Source: Ectobius pallidus (Eukaryota; Arthropoda; Insecta; Blattodea; Ectobiidae). From it: DNA of 64,000 bases. This document shows, one piece after another, positions 10,918 to 21,957 of this stretch. Under the pieces are notes generated by a model. It ran no database searches. It was not told the DNA's origin and saw only the letters and a list, made by a program, of their open reading frames with translations. Position numbers and translations under genes: made by a program. Positions within the stretch are counted from its first letter, which is position 1. Every line of letters starts with the position of its first letter. Location of the stretch: NCBI GenBank assembly GCA_964059195.1, contig CAXKWD010000013.1, forward strand, positions 25,790,987-25,854,986, given 5' to 3'.

Positions 10918-11460
10918 TGTTTTTAAGAAAAAAAAATTGTTTTTAATTTTCTCTACAACTTGACTGTGGTAGGTTTTCATGTATCGCCTACTGTAATGGA
11001 TATAATCTAGAAAAATTGAAAATGGATACGAGTAAAGTACCCCTTAAGTCATTTTTGCAGAAATACAGAGATAGCCATTTTATTAGTCATAGATAAGAGT
11101 TTCCAATTTCACATTTTTTATTAAAATCGTTAGAGTCAATTTCTAAAAAAATAAAGATTTTTAAAAAGTTTTCATGAAAAGCCCCCTTAATATTTCAGTT
11201 AATAAAACCCAAATTCTGTGCGGTTCGATAAAATTTCGAAAAAGGCCTTGATTAAAAAAATGAAGTAAATACATTGGACTGTTTACCCGCTGTGCTTGTC
11301 CACAGACAGACGGACAGACAGACGGACAGACGTCAAACCTAAAACACGTTTTTCGGTTTCTAGGCATCGTGAAACATGGTTTCCCGGTGTTAACTCGATT
11401 TCGATTTTTTGTCACGACCACAATACTTTCTCTATACTACGTATATGCGAGAAAGTAAAA
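10918..11460 (-). repeat. Left arm, inner part, of the palindromic pair (segment C)
   Basis: This is an inverted copy of 11756-12300 at high similarity over about 540 bp. It contains a GACA/GGAC-rich tract, the motif CCCGCTGTGCTTGTC and, at its inner end, a hairpin-forming sequence (CTTTCTCTATACTACGTATA followed by TGCGAGAAAG). The uninterrupted sequence TTAATA|TTTCAG at 11187-11198 is the empty form of the site occupied by the Helitron at 21241-21750. Confidence 0.8.
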
Positions 11461-11755
11461 GGAAGAAGTTGATGTTGATTGTGGTTGTGAGTTGGAATAA
11501 CAACTACTTGATGCAAAGTACTTAATATTATGCTAAATACTGTACTTGAGGTTAGTTAGATATTGTCAGTTCCATCAACTTTAAAAAGAACAGTAAGTTT
11601 TGACGAATAAACAGCAAAACAAGAATGTAATTATCGACGCTTCATTTAGGGTAGATCCCCTGGGTTGTTCTTGTAGCAGAATAATTTCAAATAGGTTTTA
11701 TGAAGCTTTCAAATAAAGAATAGACGGATAATCTCGCTTTTATAGGTAAATTCCT
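11461..11755. other. Spacer between palindrome arms
   Basis: About 295 bp of AT-rich sequence separate the inverted copies. It has no coding signal and no resemblance to the arms. Confidence 0.5.
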
Positions 11756-12620
11756 TTTTTACTTTCTCGCTTATACGTAGTATAGAGAAAGTATTGTGAT
11801 CGTGACAAAAAATCGAAATCGAGTTAACACCGGGAAAGCATGTTTCACGATGCCTAGAAACCGAAAAAAGTATTTTTGGAATGACGTCTGTCCGTCTGTC
11901 TGTCTGTCTGTCTGCCCGTCTGTCTGTGGACAAGCACAGCGGGTAAACGGCTCGTTGTATTTACTTCATTTTTTGAAATAAGGACTTTTTCGAAATTTTG
12001 TCGAACCGCCCAGAAATTTAGCTTTACAACTGAAGGGGACTTTTCATGAAAGTTTTTTGAAAAATTTTATTTTTGAAAAATTGGCTCTAACGATTTTAAT
12101 AAAAATTTAAAATTGGAAACTCTTATCTATGAATAATAAAATGGCTATATCTGTATTTCTGCAAAAATGACTTAAGGGGTACTTTACTCGTATCCATTTT
12201 CAGTTTTTCTAGATTATATCCATTACAGTAGGTGATACATGAAAACCTACCACAGTAAAGTTGTAGAGAAAATTAAAATGAACATTTTTTGTTTAAAAAA
12301 TTTCTTTATACATTTAATATAATATCAAGATAAAAACGAAATAAGTACAGCTTAAATGCGAATTTCAGAACATACATATCAATTAAAATGAGTGGCATTT
12401 TTTTGCCACTAGTAACAAGAAAACTATAGGCCGTTGTGAAATGCAATCAGTTTAGCTCAGTCGCAATGAACACACTAAACCAATTACAGCGAGGTGGTAG
12501 GCCTATGGGCTAACAGGGAAGAGGTCCTGAGTTCAAATCAAACCTCGTGGCCGCCCAAATTGACTTGGGTTTTTCATGGTTTCTTCATTCGCAAAGGCAA
12601 ACGCCGGGTTTGTAGGACTT
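11756..12620 (+). repeat. Right arm of the palindromic pair (segments C' and B')
   Basis: Segment C' (11756-12300) mirrors 10918-11460, and B' (12301-12620) mirrors 7610-7953. The tract at 11886-11932 is a GTCT-type microsatellite. B' contains a tRNA-like head (12488-12548) with GAGTTCAAATC as B box. The A|T at 12300/12301 is the intact insertion site of the Helitron at 7954-10917. Confidence 0.8.
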
Positions 12621-12827
12621 GCTTATTTTCCATAACTCATCGCGCTACGTCACATATATTATAATCGTTTAAACTGAATGCCACATACGAAGACATCACT
12701 AAACAATAAAAACAGATGACGCGAGTGATTTGTTACAATAGACTAATGGATCACGTAAACATACTAAACACATTAAATGATCTACAATGCAGTTAAAGCG
12801 TGCAATATAACCTAAGTAGTAGTACCA

Positions 12828-13136
12828 GTAGGACCGCCGGCGTGGTCTTGTGGTTAGCGTCAGATCCGTCGGTCCGGGTTCGATCCCCGGTACATCCTTG
12901 GGTTTTTCTGAGGTTGAGAGGTCTGGTAGGGGTACACTTCCTCGTGATTCAAATTGAGGAGCTACTTGATAGAGAAGTAGCGGCTCCGGTCATGGAAACC
13001 ACTATTAACGGTCGTGGGAGTCGGCATCCTGACCACATGCCCCCAACCCTGCCATCTGCCTGTGGTAGATGACGCACCGGTCGGTTGGTAGACCAAATCC
13101 CTCAAGGGATGTAGTGCCACGGAGTTAGTTTTAGTA
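12828..13136 (+). mobile_element. tRNA-derived SINE, second family
   Basis: A tRNA-like head (TGGTCTTGTGGTTAGCGTC as A box, GGTTCGATCCC as B box) is followed by about 240 bp of GC-richer body ending near GGAGTTAGTTTTAGTA. It differs from the main SINE family of this window in head and body. The TSD is not obvious because the next element begins within 15 bp. Confidence 0.65.
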
Positions 13137-13146
13137 TAGCGAAATT

Positions 13147-13600
13147 AAAATATAAGTCGCCCCTTAAACTCCGTCCATTCGATATTCACATTTGCATTTA
13201 CTGTGTGATTTCTTTTTTCTGAGCGAAGCAGAGTAACCAACTGTCCTTGTATACTGTCGCAAGTGCCTTGTATTCACCTCTCATATAGCTAAATAATGCA
13301 TAACACTAACCACATAGTTAAGTGCGCGAAGCGGAGGCGGCAGCCGTAGCGAAGCGCCCATGCATTTCCGAATAATGTACGATACACTGTTTATAGGTTT
13401 TGAAAATGTGGCATATTATCTATCCCGCAAGGTTTGCCAGCCTATTGCCTCTCGTCTAGCGGTGTGACGCCATACCTCCAACGTCCAATCACGAGTTTCT
13501 TCATAATACGAGGACAGAAGAATTCGCTAGATCGTGGTAGAAAAGAAACTGCATTGGTGAGGGTAGGAGCCGATCCATCCCAAGGTGCGACTTATATTTG
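13147..13600. mobile_element. Candidate MITE with short inverted ends
   Basis: AAATATAAGTCGC near 13148 is repeated in inverted form as GCGACTTATATTT at 13586-13598. The interior has no protein signal. The ends are short (about 13-18 bp) and no TSD could be set. Confidence 0.4.
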
Positions 13601-13672
13601 AATTTTCCCGTAGTAGTAGTAGTAGTACTGAAAATATGCAGTTTTACTGCCATTGACTATTATTATTACTAT

Positions 13673-13674
13673 TG

Positions 13675-13727
<53 letters not shown>
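13673..13727. repeat. (TTA)n microsatellite
   Basis: A trinucleotide run with minor interruptions, mirrored at 7543-7598. A short (GTA)n run lies at 13605-13626. Confidence 0.9.
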
Positions 13728-13915
13728 TCACAGTAAAAGCATTGAACATAAAGATCGACACTGAAGCTTTCCGTCCCAGATACTTGTAAGTTTTATGAAA
13801 ATGTATTAAGTATAATTTAATTGTCTCTTTAATTTAGTTTTTTCTGTACTAGTCTTTAACACGTATATGCGAGAAAGTTTGTGCAACATATTTTTGCACC
13901 ATTGATTTAATTAAC
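13690..13915 (+). repeat. Outer segment A' of the palindromic right arm
   Basis: This mirrors 7365-7560, including CAGTAAAAGCATTGAACAT and ACACGTATATGCGAGAAAGT followed by TTGTGCAACA. It is separated from B' by the SINE and candidate MITE at 12828-13600. A short fragment of the same sequence recurs at 27010-27055. Confidence 0.65.
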
Positions 13916-14261
13916 ATAAATTGAAAAACCGGTTGTAAAATGTTGACAATCCTGTATGTTCGATGATTTAACTGAACCCACTATTGTGAATGTTTGACAG
14001 ACGTGACAAAAGGTTGGAATATGATCACTAAATTCACTAGATACTCGGCTTCATTTGTTTTTGTTAGCAACTAACATAGAGTTCAAAAGTAATTGTAGCA
14101 CAGAGAATGGGCATCTAGTCATCCAAAGTGAGCAATTCTCCTCTTTATGTACTTCTTCGTACTTCTTTCCTTCATCCTTGGCACTTCCTGCAGGAAATCT
14201 GAAACATAGGTTCACAGTGTATTGTTTACTGTGGTGTGACAAGTATAAAATATACCACATT

Positions 14262-15799
14262 TCTCTATATATAAGAGGCTTTGTCATGATTGACTGACTG
14301 ACTTAATGGCAGGAAATCAACGTAGAGCCTAAACTATAATAGCTAGAGGCTTGGAATTTTGACAGTACCTTCGTTTCATATTGCAAGTGCTCGCTAAGAA
14401 AGGATTTTGAAAAATTTTGATTTTAAATGCCAAAAATTAAATGTTTTTGAGAATACTTAATCCCTTTTTACAAAAAATTATCAAATCCAAATCACAGTTC
14501 ACATGACAACATATTGTTGCCAGTAGTCTCAGATTGGTTTGGAAATAAATGAAATTAGACTTTCAGAAATTACGGAAGCTTCAATATAATTCATGTTATA
14601 AATAAATATTAAAGAATGAAATCCACGAAAATAATGCAGGCACATAACTTTCTCTACCGTGGACATAGAGAAAATATACGAGGTATGGTAATATGTATAT
14701 TATTATATCGCAGGTTTTTGGGGAGGGAAGTATGAAAGTGATGCTGCATTTCTGTTTAATTTCATACCCAAAACGATTTTATGCTAACATGAGAGTGAGA
14801 AATAAACATTCCGAAAAGACAATACAATTTTATGTTAACGGATTTTCTGTTTCTTCTTATTTGAACCCCTACCAGGCTTGCTGTGTACTGCACAAGCGAT
14901 GGGATGGAAAATTCTACATCCTCTATGAGCCATAAAAAGCTATATCAAGCGTTTTCTGAGGGAATAGTTTGAGTGTGATAAGTCGTTCTTCCTATTTCAA
15001 ATTATAAATAACTATATAAAGACCTAGAATTTAAAAATCAAAAGTCTTTCCTAAGATAATTTCCAATTACAAAATAAAAAAATAAAAAAAGAGTGCGTGG
15101 AACGCCACGCGACACAAGTAAAACTTTATTTTTTTTATTTTTTTTTTCAATTTTTGATTATTGGATTTTTTCAATTTTGCATTATTGGACTTTCTAATAT
15201 TGGGTTTTTGGACTTTTTTAATGTTGGATTTTGGACTTTTTAATTTTGGATCTTTGAATTTTTAATTTTGGATTTTTAAATTTTGATTCTTTGAATTTTT
15301 TATTTTTGGGATTTTTTAATTTTGTATTTTAGCTTTTTTAATTTTGAATTTGTAGATTTTATCAATTTTGGTATTTTTTAATTTATATATTTTGCAATTT
15401 ATTATTTATTAAATTTTGGATTTTTGGATGTTTTAATTTTTAATTTTGTTTTTTTAAATTTTGGAAATTTGTATTTTTTAATTTTGGATTTGCGCGGTAA
15501 TGAACCTCCGGGTTCCATAAAATAGATAATATACCTTTAGATTGCTTAGGAATTGTCTATTGCCATTGAGGAAGTAATGTCTGAAAAATTTCCTTTGATT
15601 ACTCCTAATCATTGAGTTGATTGTTTTCTGTGCAGTCCGCACCGAAACAAGTCGGTTTTGAGTGTGACTGATTTCGTGACTGATTGTGACTGATTTCGTG
15701 ACGGTTTTAGTGTGACTGATTTTTTCCAGATTTACCCTCTACCGCCACTAAAGAAGTTTTACTTGAAAAACCCGGGCGACGCCGAGCCTTTTAAGTTAG
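14262..15799 (+). mobile_element. Helitron-like composite, about 1.5 kb
   Basis: It starts TCTCTATATATAAGAGGC, as do the copies at 48692 (-) and 49572 (+), and shares their first ~260 bp. It ends in a GC-rich stem-loop followed by TTTTAAGTTAG (15782-15799), the same terminal design as GGGCCTTTTAGCTAG at 23556. The segment at 14937-15085 matches 23375-23525. The interior also holds the low-complexity block at 15120-15490. No helicase coding is present. Confidence 0.6.
15120..15490. repeat. Degenerate TTTTGGATTTTT-type low-complexity array
   Basis: An irregular repeat of about 14-30 bp built from TTTTAATTTTGGATTTTTGG. It is strongly strand-asymmetric (T-rich on +, few C) and lies inside the Helitron-like element. 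Confidence 0.7.
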
Positions 15800-17329
15800 T
15801 AATTATATAAAGCAACGTCTAGCTAAGTCATGGCCCCCTCTATAAAACAGAAAACACCAGAATACTCTACGTTGAAGGAAGTCACTAATATTATAAAAAG
15901 GAAGTTAAATGAAGCTCGTGACATTACATACGTGAATAAAGTGAGGATGAGGTCTTCCATGAGTGAGTTTCCTGGCGCCGACAATTGTCTGGCTTCACAC
16001 AGCGTTCTCATGAGACAGGCATCACCATCAACATCATGCCTGTAAAAAACAGATTATATTAATTTATCCTAACGATTCAGCTTTACTTTAAAGTCATTCT
16101 CTTGGTTTCACTTACAAATACAAAAAGTCTTCCACCTGCTGGTAAACACGGCTGCGTTCTGTCCTGTGCTTTGGCTTCGTTATGTTTGAGAGTTTGAAGA
16201 CCAAGTCAAACTCCATTATGGAATTCCAAGGAGGCTTTCCAAAAGTAGGAACATCCCACACCAGTCCTTTGGTGTTTGACAACGTCACCTGTTCAAGACG
16301 GAAATACGTCACTCTAATTGCTAATAAATGCCTAGAAGGGGCATGGAGGGATCAACTCGACGCAGGACATCCTCTTAGGACTAAACAAAGGCATAGGACA
16401 AGTGACAGGACGCAACAGAAGAATATAAAAAATACATATTTTAAAAGGAAAATGTCATAAAGTAAGGAGATTTGCTATGTTTCTAAAAGTTTTAAAGTAG
16501 AAAAGTAGACAATTTAAAAAAAAATCTCTTTCAAAATAAGTAGACATGGCAACACTGGATTAATGGTAAAATAAATCTACAGTGTAATTAAAAAGTGTAA
16601 TTAAAAGTGTAATTAAAAAGTTGTGGAAGTTGTGGAATACTGTGATAGGAACTGAGTCAGTACGAGAATTACAATGGACAACATTTCAATTAAGTAATAA
16701 ACTATGGATTTACAGATTACATTGAATTACAACAAAGACTTTTCGAAATGACAAATATATTTTGAATACCAGTGCATTTTCGTGTTTTTCGGAAATTCTG
16801 GTGCACTTCTCTGAAAACTTTGAATGCATTCCGAACCATATCCAAAGACCAATCAAGGTAATCTGCTGTGATTGCTGATACAAGTAATTGAGTACTATCA
16901 AATAAAGGGTTATGTAATTCAATGCAACACCTGTCTTACAATGAAAATATGTATTGTAATGCAGTATATTCATGCTGCATGGATTTAGAATAAAAAGTTT
17001 ACCGCTCGCAGAAGCTGCTTCTTACAGCGTGGATAAAATGTTACCCTACAAAAGAAGCTGAACATTTCGTTCACCCTCATTTAAAAAGGCATCTGGTTGA
17101 CACGATTAGCTACCGAAATTAATTTTGACCTTATATTTTATCTCTTCACAAAGAAAACAATAAACTTAGGGGAGTGCTTAAAGCGAAGATGTGTACTTAG
17201 CAAAAGTAAACAACCTAATGTGAAAGTACAAAGCACTGTTCACAAGAGTTCGTTTTTTAGACTATTTTGTCGATTACATGCAGTAGAGTCGTTTGAGATT
17301 TCTTTTTTAGATTAAACGCCAAGGTTCCT
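15800..17329. other. Intergenic DNA with unidentified open frames
   Basis: A 71-codon frame at 15830-16045 (+) starts at an ATG and uses mixed codons (MAPSIKQKTPEY, then KRKLNEARD), and 16112-16330 has readable stretches on both strands. I do not recognise any of these and no splice pattern is convincing. At 16582-16620 the motif AGTGTAATTAAAA occurs three times in tandem. Confidence 0.25.
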
Positions 17330-17339
17330 GGGTCGATTC

Positions 17340-17492
17340 CAAATTCTGCCTAGTGATTTTTTGTCTTTGATTTTGGTTTAATTTTGACGGGTGACTTGAC
17401 ACCTCCTGTAAATCTGTATTCTTCTAGGACTTTAAAAACCGTGCTTGAAGCTACTCCCAAGGATGACGCCACAGATACTTCAGGGTTTTAGA
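17340..17492 (-). pseudogene. Transposase N-terminal HTH fragment
   Basis: The minus strand reads without a stop for about 46 residues: EVSVASSLGVASSTVFKVLE, then EEYRFTGG, then SPVKIKPKSKT. A helix-turn-helix of the form S..LGVA.STV.KVL, followed by a Gly-rich turn and an SP-basic segment, matches the DNA-binding N-terminus of Tc1/IS630-type insect transposases. No start codon, catalytic domain or TIR was found nearby, so it is a relic. Confidence 0.4.
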
Positions 17493-17499
17493 TATCGAT

Positions 17500-18020
17500 A
17501 TCCATTATAATACAAGTGTGGTATCGATTATTATCGACCATGGAACGAACTTGGAACCTTGAGAGCAGCTAATGAAACTGCATATTAAACAACTTGTATT
17601 TAAATAAAATGTTAATATCATACTACATTGAGTTGATTTCTTGTGTTTTAACGTGCGTTGTATGACCTTGTAGTCTGCCACCTATCGGAAAAGATGAGAA
17701 CTGGTTTCCTTTACTTAGGAAGATGCCATCTTCTCGTACTAATCTTGAAGATGCAGATCACGGACAACAAAGAAAAATACGAATCACCTCTTAGAACTCA
17801 CAAATACTGCAAGGAATCTGTCATCTTATGCAACATTATAGTTCTATGAACTGTGCAGTCTTGCTGTGTGTATTCTATGTAACTACCAGCGATGCGCAGC
17901 AACTCATGTCATTGTATACAATTTTGAATTTTGTGTTGTACATTTTGCCTTAATTTTGCTGTTTATAATGTTTCTATAAACATTATGAAGTATTTATGTT
18001 TGTATCTCGTATGTTATTAC
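17500..18020. other. AT-rich intergenic DNA
   Basis: A short frame at 17658-17849 has no recognisable domain. Nothing else is supported. Confidence 0.3.
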
Positions 18021-19112
18021 TAGGGTTCGAATGTTTATGACATGTCATGTTTTTATCCTGACCTCAATTCTCGCCGCAAACACAAATTAAACACGAATTG
18101 CATATTTGTTAACCTAATCGGACCGTTTTTATTTTGCATATAAAGTCATATTTTGGTCATTTTCATGGTCATCGTCATATTTGTAATTTAACGTCATATT
18201 TCAGTTATAAATTCGGTAAAAGAGCACAATTACGAAGTATGTGCACTAAATTCTGGACTTAATTTTTTTCCGGAAAAGAGTCACGAATATTTTAGTTTTA
18301 CTGTAACTGAAATCTGAAGGGACAACATCAAGTAATAGCACAATTACCTCTTCCTTCTTGCTGATAACAACTTTCAATAGACATGTTTTAACACATTTGC
18401 AATGGTATCTGGAAACATTGACAGATTAGAAGTTCTTTACAAGTAAAACTGTAAATCACCTGTTAAATTGTTAAAAAATTATTATCTGATGGAATTAATG
18501 TGATGTAATAATTTAGTATCATCTATCTATCTTTACCTGAATTTCACCTCTCCCTTTTAGGGACATTTAAGCGACCCAAGCCACCCGGGCTTTAGAGGGC
18601 CGCGACCTGTCGGAAGGGTTACTATCTTTCGATCACATACATACTTTTTTGGTCAGACAAGGACATGGAGGGCCTCCCCGGATGAGTGATCAGCCCAATA
18701 CCGAGGCCACCTCCGAGACAACACGAACACATAGGACGAGACACACCATTCACATACAGACACTCCAAAGAAGGCGATGCTGGGATGAAGATGATAATGA
18801 CGGCCAGATCATAACTGGGGACCACAAGGGCCTAAAGTTACCCGACATTTGTCTCACAGGTGACGGAAAACCCCGGAAAAAACCCATCCTAGATAACTTT
18901 TCCCGACAAGTATTCGAACCCGGGCCCGTTGCGTGAGAGGAGCGAACGCATCCCTTATGCCACAGCGGTGGACCCATTTAGTATCAGTAGACGTTTTAAA
19001 TTGGAATACTTATTTTTAGAAATACGTTCCTCTGTCAGGTCATACGTAGGATTTTTGGGTCATATTTGCAGTCATATTTTCCACTTTTTAGGTCATAAAC
19101 TTCCGAACCCTA
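18021..19112. mobile_element. DNA-transposon-like repeat interrupted by a SINE
   Basis: The left end TAGGGTTCGAATGTTTATGAC and the right end, whose complement is TAGGGTTCGGAAGTTTATG, form imperfect inverted termini. GTCATATTT motifs are reiterated inside both ends. Removing the SINE and one TSD leaves about 627 bp. An inverted copy without the SINE lies at 55845-56060. TSDs are not clear, so the superfamily is left open. Confidence 0.5.
18522..18975 (-). mobile_element. tRNA-derived SINE, copy 2, with 11-bp TSD
   Basis: Reverse-orientation member of the 4625-5081 family, with head, body and tail all present. It is flanked by ATTTAGTATCA at 18511-18521 and 18976-18986. The related repeat at 55971-55983 carries the unfilled target. 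Confidence 0.85.
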
Positions 19113-19554
19113 ATGAATACATTTTCCGCACACATCATCACTGTTAACATGTGTGAATTGTGTGATGTTTAAATCATAAGGTATGTAGCTCAACAAATTA
19201 GTTGTTTTTCACCTCGTTCGCGAAACAGATATCACTATTCCAATATTATTCTTAGTTCACTTAGGTTTATACAAACCGAAAAAACGCTGCCTTCAGGAAA
19301 GTTGAGATGCCGCCGAGTTCTGTGGTGAGCGTGCATAAGAGCACAGAAACAAAAGAGCAGAGCCCAGCGCATCGCGTCTCACCTCCTGCTGTTGTGTTCA
19401 ATATGAATTACATGCAAATGCATTCGGCTGTCTGTAAAATACGCCTTATTATTCTCTCTTTGTGCTGAGCTTTGAGCGTGAGGTGGTTACTGATTACGTC
19501 ATCAAGTACCCAACATCTCAACCTTACATTTTAGAGAATATTATAGGAGAAAAA

Positions 19555-19628
19555 TTCCTCTGACTCTGGGATTTGAACCCAGAACCTTTGGCTATCCGTG
19601 CCAACTGAGCTAAGCCAGAGTTCACTTC
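19555..19628 (-). repeat. tRNA-like SINE head or tRNA pseudogene
   Basis: The reverse strand contains CTCTGGCTTAGCTCAGTTGG and later CTGGGTTCAAATCCCAG, then AGTCAGAG. The last 8 bases pair with the first 8 (one G-U), giving a good acceptor-like stem and T arm, but only about 18 bases separate the D-loop GG from the T stem, too few for an anticodon arm. Flanking sequence is non-coding. It is therefore a tRNA-derived SINE head or pseudogene, not a functional tRNA. Confidence 0.55.
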
Positions 19629-19837
19629 ACAGCACCAGATGGAACCTCTCTCCTGTGTCTGATATCCCTAATGTTCCACTTCACTGAAAGACAAGTTGTG
19701 TCATATGCAGTACTGTGAGGTACACTAATTAGTGATTTTGTGACCGGGCTTCCACTGTTATTGTACAGTTAACATACAAGATAGATATGTAAGTTTTCAT
19801 GAACCACAGATTATTGTCTCTGTTGGACATTACATTA

Positions 19838-20711
19838 CGCAGGGGTGCCCACAGGGGGGGGGGGGGTTAAGACGCAGACTGCGTCATTGAAATTTCTGGG
19901 AGGGGGCAAAATATTATCGTTTTATGAATTTTCTGGGGGGTTGAATTTTTTTCAAAATTAGCGTTTTATATGTTAAACATAAAAACGGTCAAGTTTTATA
20001 ACTCCAAAAGGTCTCTTCTAACAGTGGATTAGGAAAGGGGGGTCCAGTGGGTTTGGACCCCCAAAAGTCAAAACCTAAAATTCTATATTTGTATTTAAAA
20101 ATAATTATTTAATTAAACAAGATTTGTTGGTGTGTCAAATATGATATAGCAGTTATTTTCTTTTCATAACATAATGAGTAGGCCTATTATATCCACTGTT
20201 CCATGTGTTATTCAACTTTTCTTATAAATAGTAATAAATATTATAACTTAAGTAACAATTTCTTGTTTAAGTTGCCATGTCTTAGAGTATAGTAAACAAA
20301 TTTGCTAACTAGTTTTTTAGTGCTAAAATAGACTAAAATGTGATTTTCGTTAGTTCAGTATTTAAAAATTTACCGGGGTGGACACCCGACTTAGGTAACA
20401 ATTTCTTGTTTACATTGGCATGTCTTAGAGTATGGTAAACAAATTTCCTTCCTAGTTTTTCTGTGCTAAAATAGCGTAAAATGTGAATTCCATTAGTTCA
20501 ATATTTAAACATTTTCTGGCGATGGACCCCCGACCCCCCTTTTTTGGGGGGTATTCTAAAAACCCCCCGGCACTTCAGACCCTCCCCGCAATTATTTTCT
20601 GGCTACGTCATTGTTGCACTTATTATATTATTAATATAATGTTACAAGGTGGCCCAAGAAGTTAAAGCAACAACAAATTAATAAATTAAAAAAGTACCCC
20701 CCCTAGAAAAT
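19838..20711. mobile_element. Candidate hAT-like MITE cluster with internal tandem duplication
   Basis: CAGGGGTGCCCAC near 19841 and GGGTGCCCTTG near 20711 are imperfect inverted ends of hAT style, with runs of G/C just inside. A 147-bp unit beginning TAAGTAACAATTTCTTG is tandemly duplicated (about 20246-20392 and 20393-20538). No matching 8-bp TSD was found, so boundaries are approximate and several nested G-rich MITEs are possible. Confidence 0.4.
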
Positions 20712-21068
20712 ATCATATGGGTGCCCTTGTCGATAGCCAATCAGGTTGAGGGGATGAGCAATGAAGTTTGGGGGGTGAGCAATGAAGTTGGAGGGGGTGA
20801 GTCATGAAGTTTGCATTACGATTTCATAACAAAATATAATGAATTATTCACTTATGAGATAGGCTATAGCATAGATAAAAGCTTGAAGAAATTAGTCCCT
20901 AAGAAAAGAATATATATACAAGAGGTTATATTAAAACATTAAAGACGTGGAATGGCTCATTGCTATATAATTTGCAAAATTATGTGAAAATTGAAGACAC
21001 TGAACCTTTGCTGCCACCAGAGTGACTCATGACTAGTTTCAGTCAGTTCGTGCAAATGCTTTTACTTA
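20712..21068. other. AT-rich intergenic DNA
   Basis: GGGGGTGAG-type direct repeats occur at about 20756-20800. Nothing else is recognised. Confidence 0.3.
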
Positions 21069-21240
21069 GTACAGATCGGGAAAACATGTTTTACGATGCC
21101 TAGGAACGGAAAAAAATGTTTTTGGAATGACGTCTGTCCGTACGTCCGTTGACAAGCACAGCGGGTAAACGGTTTTTTGAATTAGTGACTTTTTTCGGAA
21201 TGTTATCGAACCGCCCAGAATTTGGTTTATATAACTGAAA

Positions 21241-21750
21241 CTTGCTTCGCTCATTGAGGTTCTCGGAAAGGTGTTTTAAAAAATATATGGGAGATAGAGT
21301 GCGTGTATTTAGTCTGCTGTACAGGCTATTACCTTTCAGAGCCCTACGTGAACACTGTTTGATAATACCGTTGCCATGGAAACAGAGCGCTTTTCCGGGG
21401 ATTTTTAGGGCTAAAAATTACAAAAATAAACTTTTTTCCTGTGGTTTACAGCCTAAAAGCTATATGTGTACCAAATTTCAAGTTTCTAGCTCATCTGGAA
21501 GTGGGCAAACATTGTCAGTGAGTGAGTGAGTGAGTGAGTGAGTGAGTGAGTGAGTGAGTCAGTCAGTCAGTCAGTCAGTCAGTCAGTCAGTCAGTCAGTC
21601 AGTCAGTCAGTCAGTCAGTCAGTCAGTCAGTCAGTCAGTCAGTCAGTCAGTCAGTCAGTCAGTCAGTCAGTCAGTCAGTCAGTCAGTCAGTCAGTCAGTC
21701 AGTCAGTCAGTCAGTCAGTCAGTCAGCTTTGTGGATTTATATTATAGGGA
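21241..21750 (-). mobile_element. Short Helitron with one satellite unit, 510 bp
   Basis: On the minus strand it runs from TCCCTATAATATAAATCC (5' end at 21750) to GAAGCAAG (3' end at 21241). It shares its 3' part and one 156-bp unit with the Helitron at 7954-10917. The host sequence CCTTAATA|TTTCAGTT is intact at 11192/11193 and is split here between A and T. The final CAAG deviates from the usual CTAG. The 5' region holds the long GTGA/GTCA microsatellite. Confidence 0.8.
21518..21726. repeat. (GTGA)n/(GTCA)n tetranucleotide microsatellite
   Basis: GTGA units switch near 21558 to an essentially perfect GTCA run of about 42 units. The Helitron at 10880 has only a few such units at the same place. 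Open frames of repeating V-S-Q are artefacts of the run. Confidence 0.97.
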
Positions 21751-21957
21751 TATTAAGGGGATTTTTCATGATTATTATTAATTTGGTTTTTTTTTTAATT
21801 GGATCTAGCGATTTTAATATAAAGTTTAAAATAGAAAACTCTTAAATGGCTATTTCCGTTTTTCTAAAAGAAATGATGTATGGGGTACTTTATTCGTATC
21901 CATTTTCAATTTTTCTAGATTATATCCATTACAGTAAGCGATACATGAAAACCTACA

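Larger units (their letters stand above)
21069..21957 (+). repeat. Third copy of palindrome segment C, split by a Helitron
   Basis: 21069-21240 and 21751-21957 together match segment C/C' (10918-11460 and 11756-12300), 5'-truncated at about 21068. The interruption is the Helitron at 21241-21750. The copy is cut off on the right at 21957 by the next Helitron, and the matching segment B resumes at 23557. Confidence 0.75.

Noticed and set aside
18021..19112. hAT assignment
   Set aside because: End sequence is suggestive, but the flanking bases do not form an 8-bp duplication.
19555..19628. Functional tRNA gene
   Set aside because: Acceptor and T stems are good, but the space for an anticodon arm is too short.
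21550..21781. Repeating V-S-Q open frames
   Set aside because: By-product of the GTCA tetranucleotide run.
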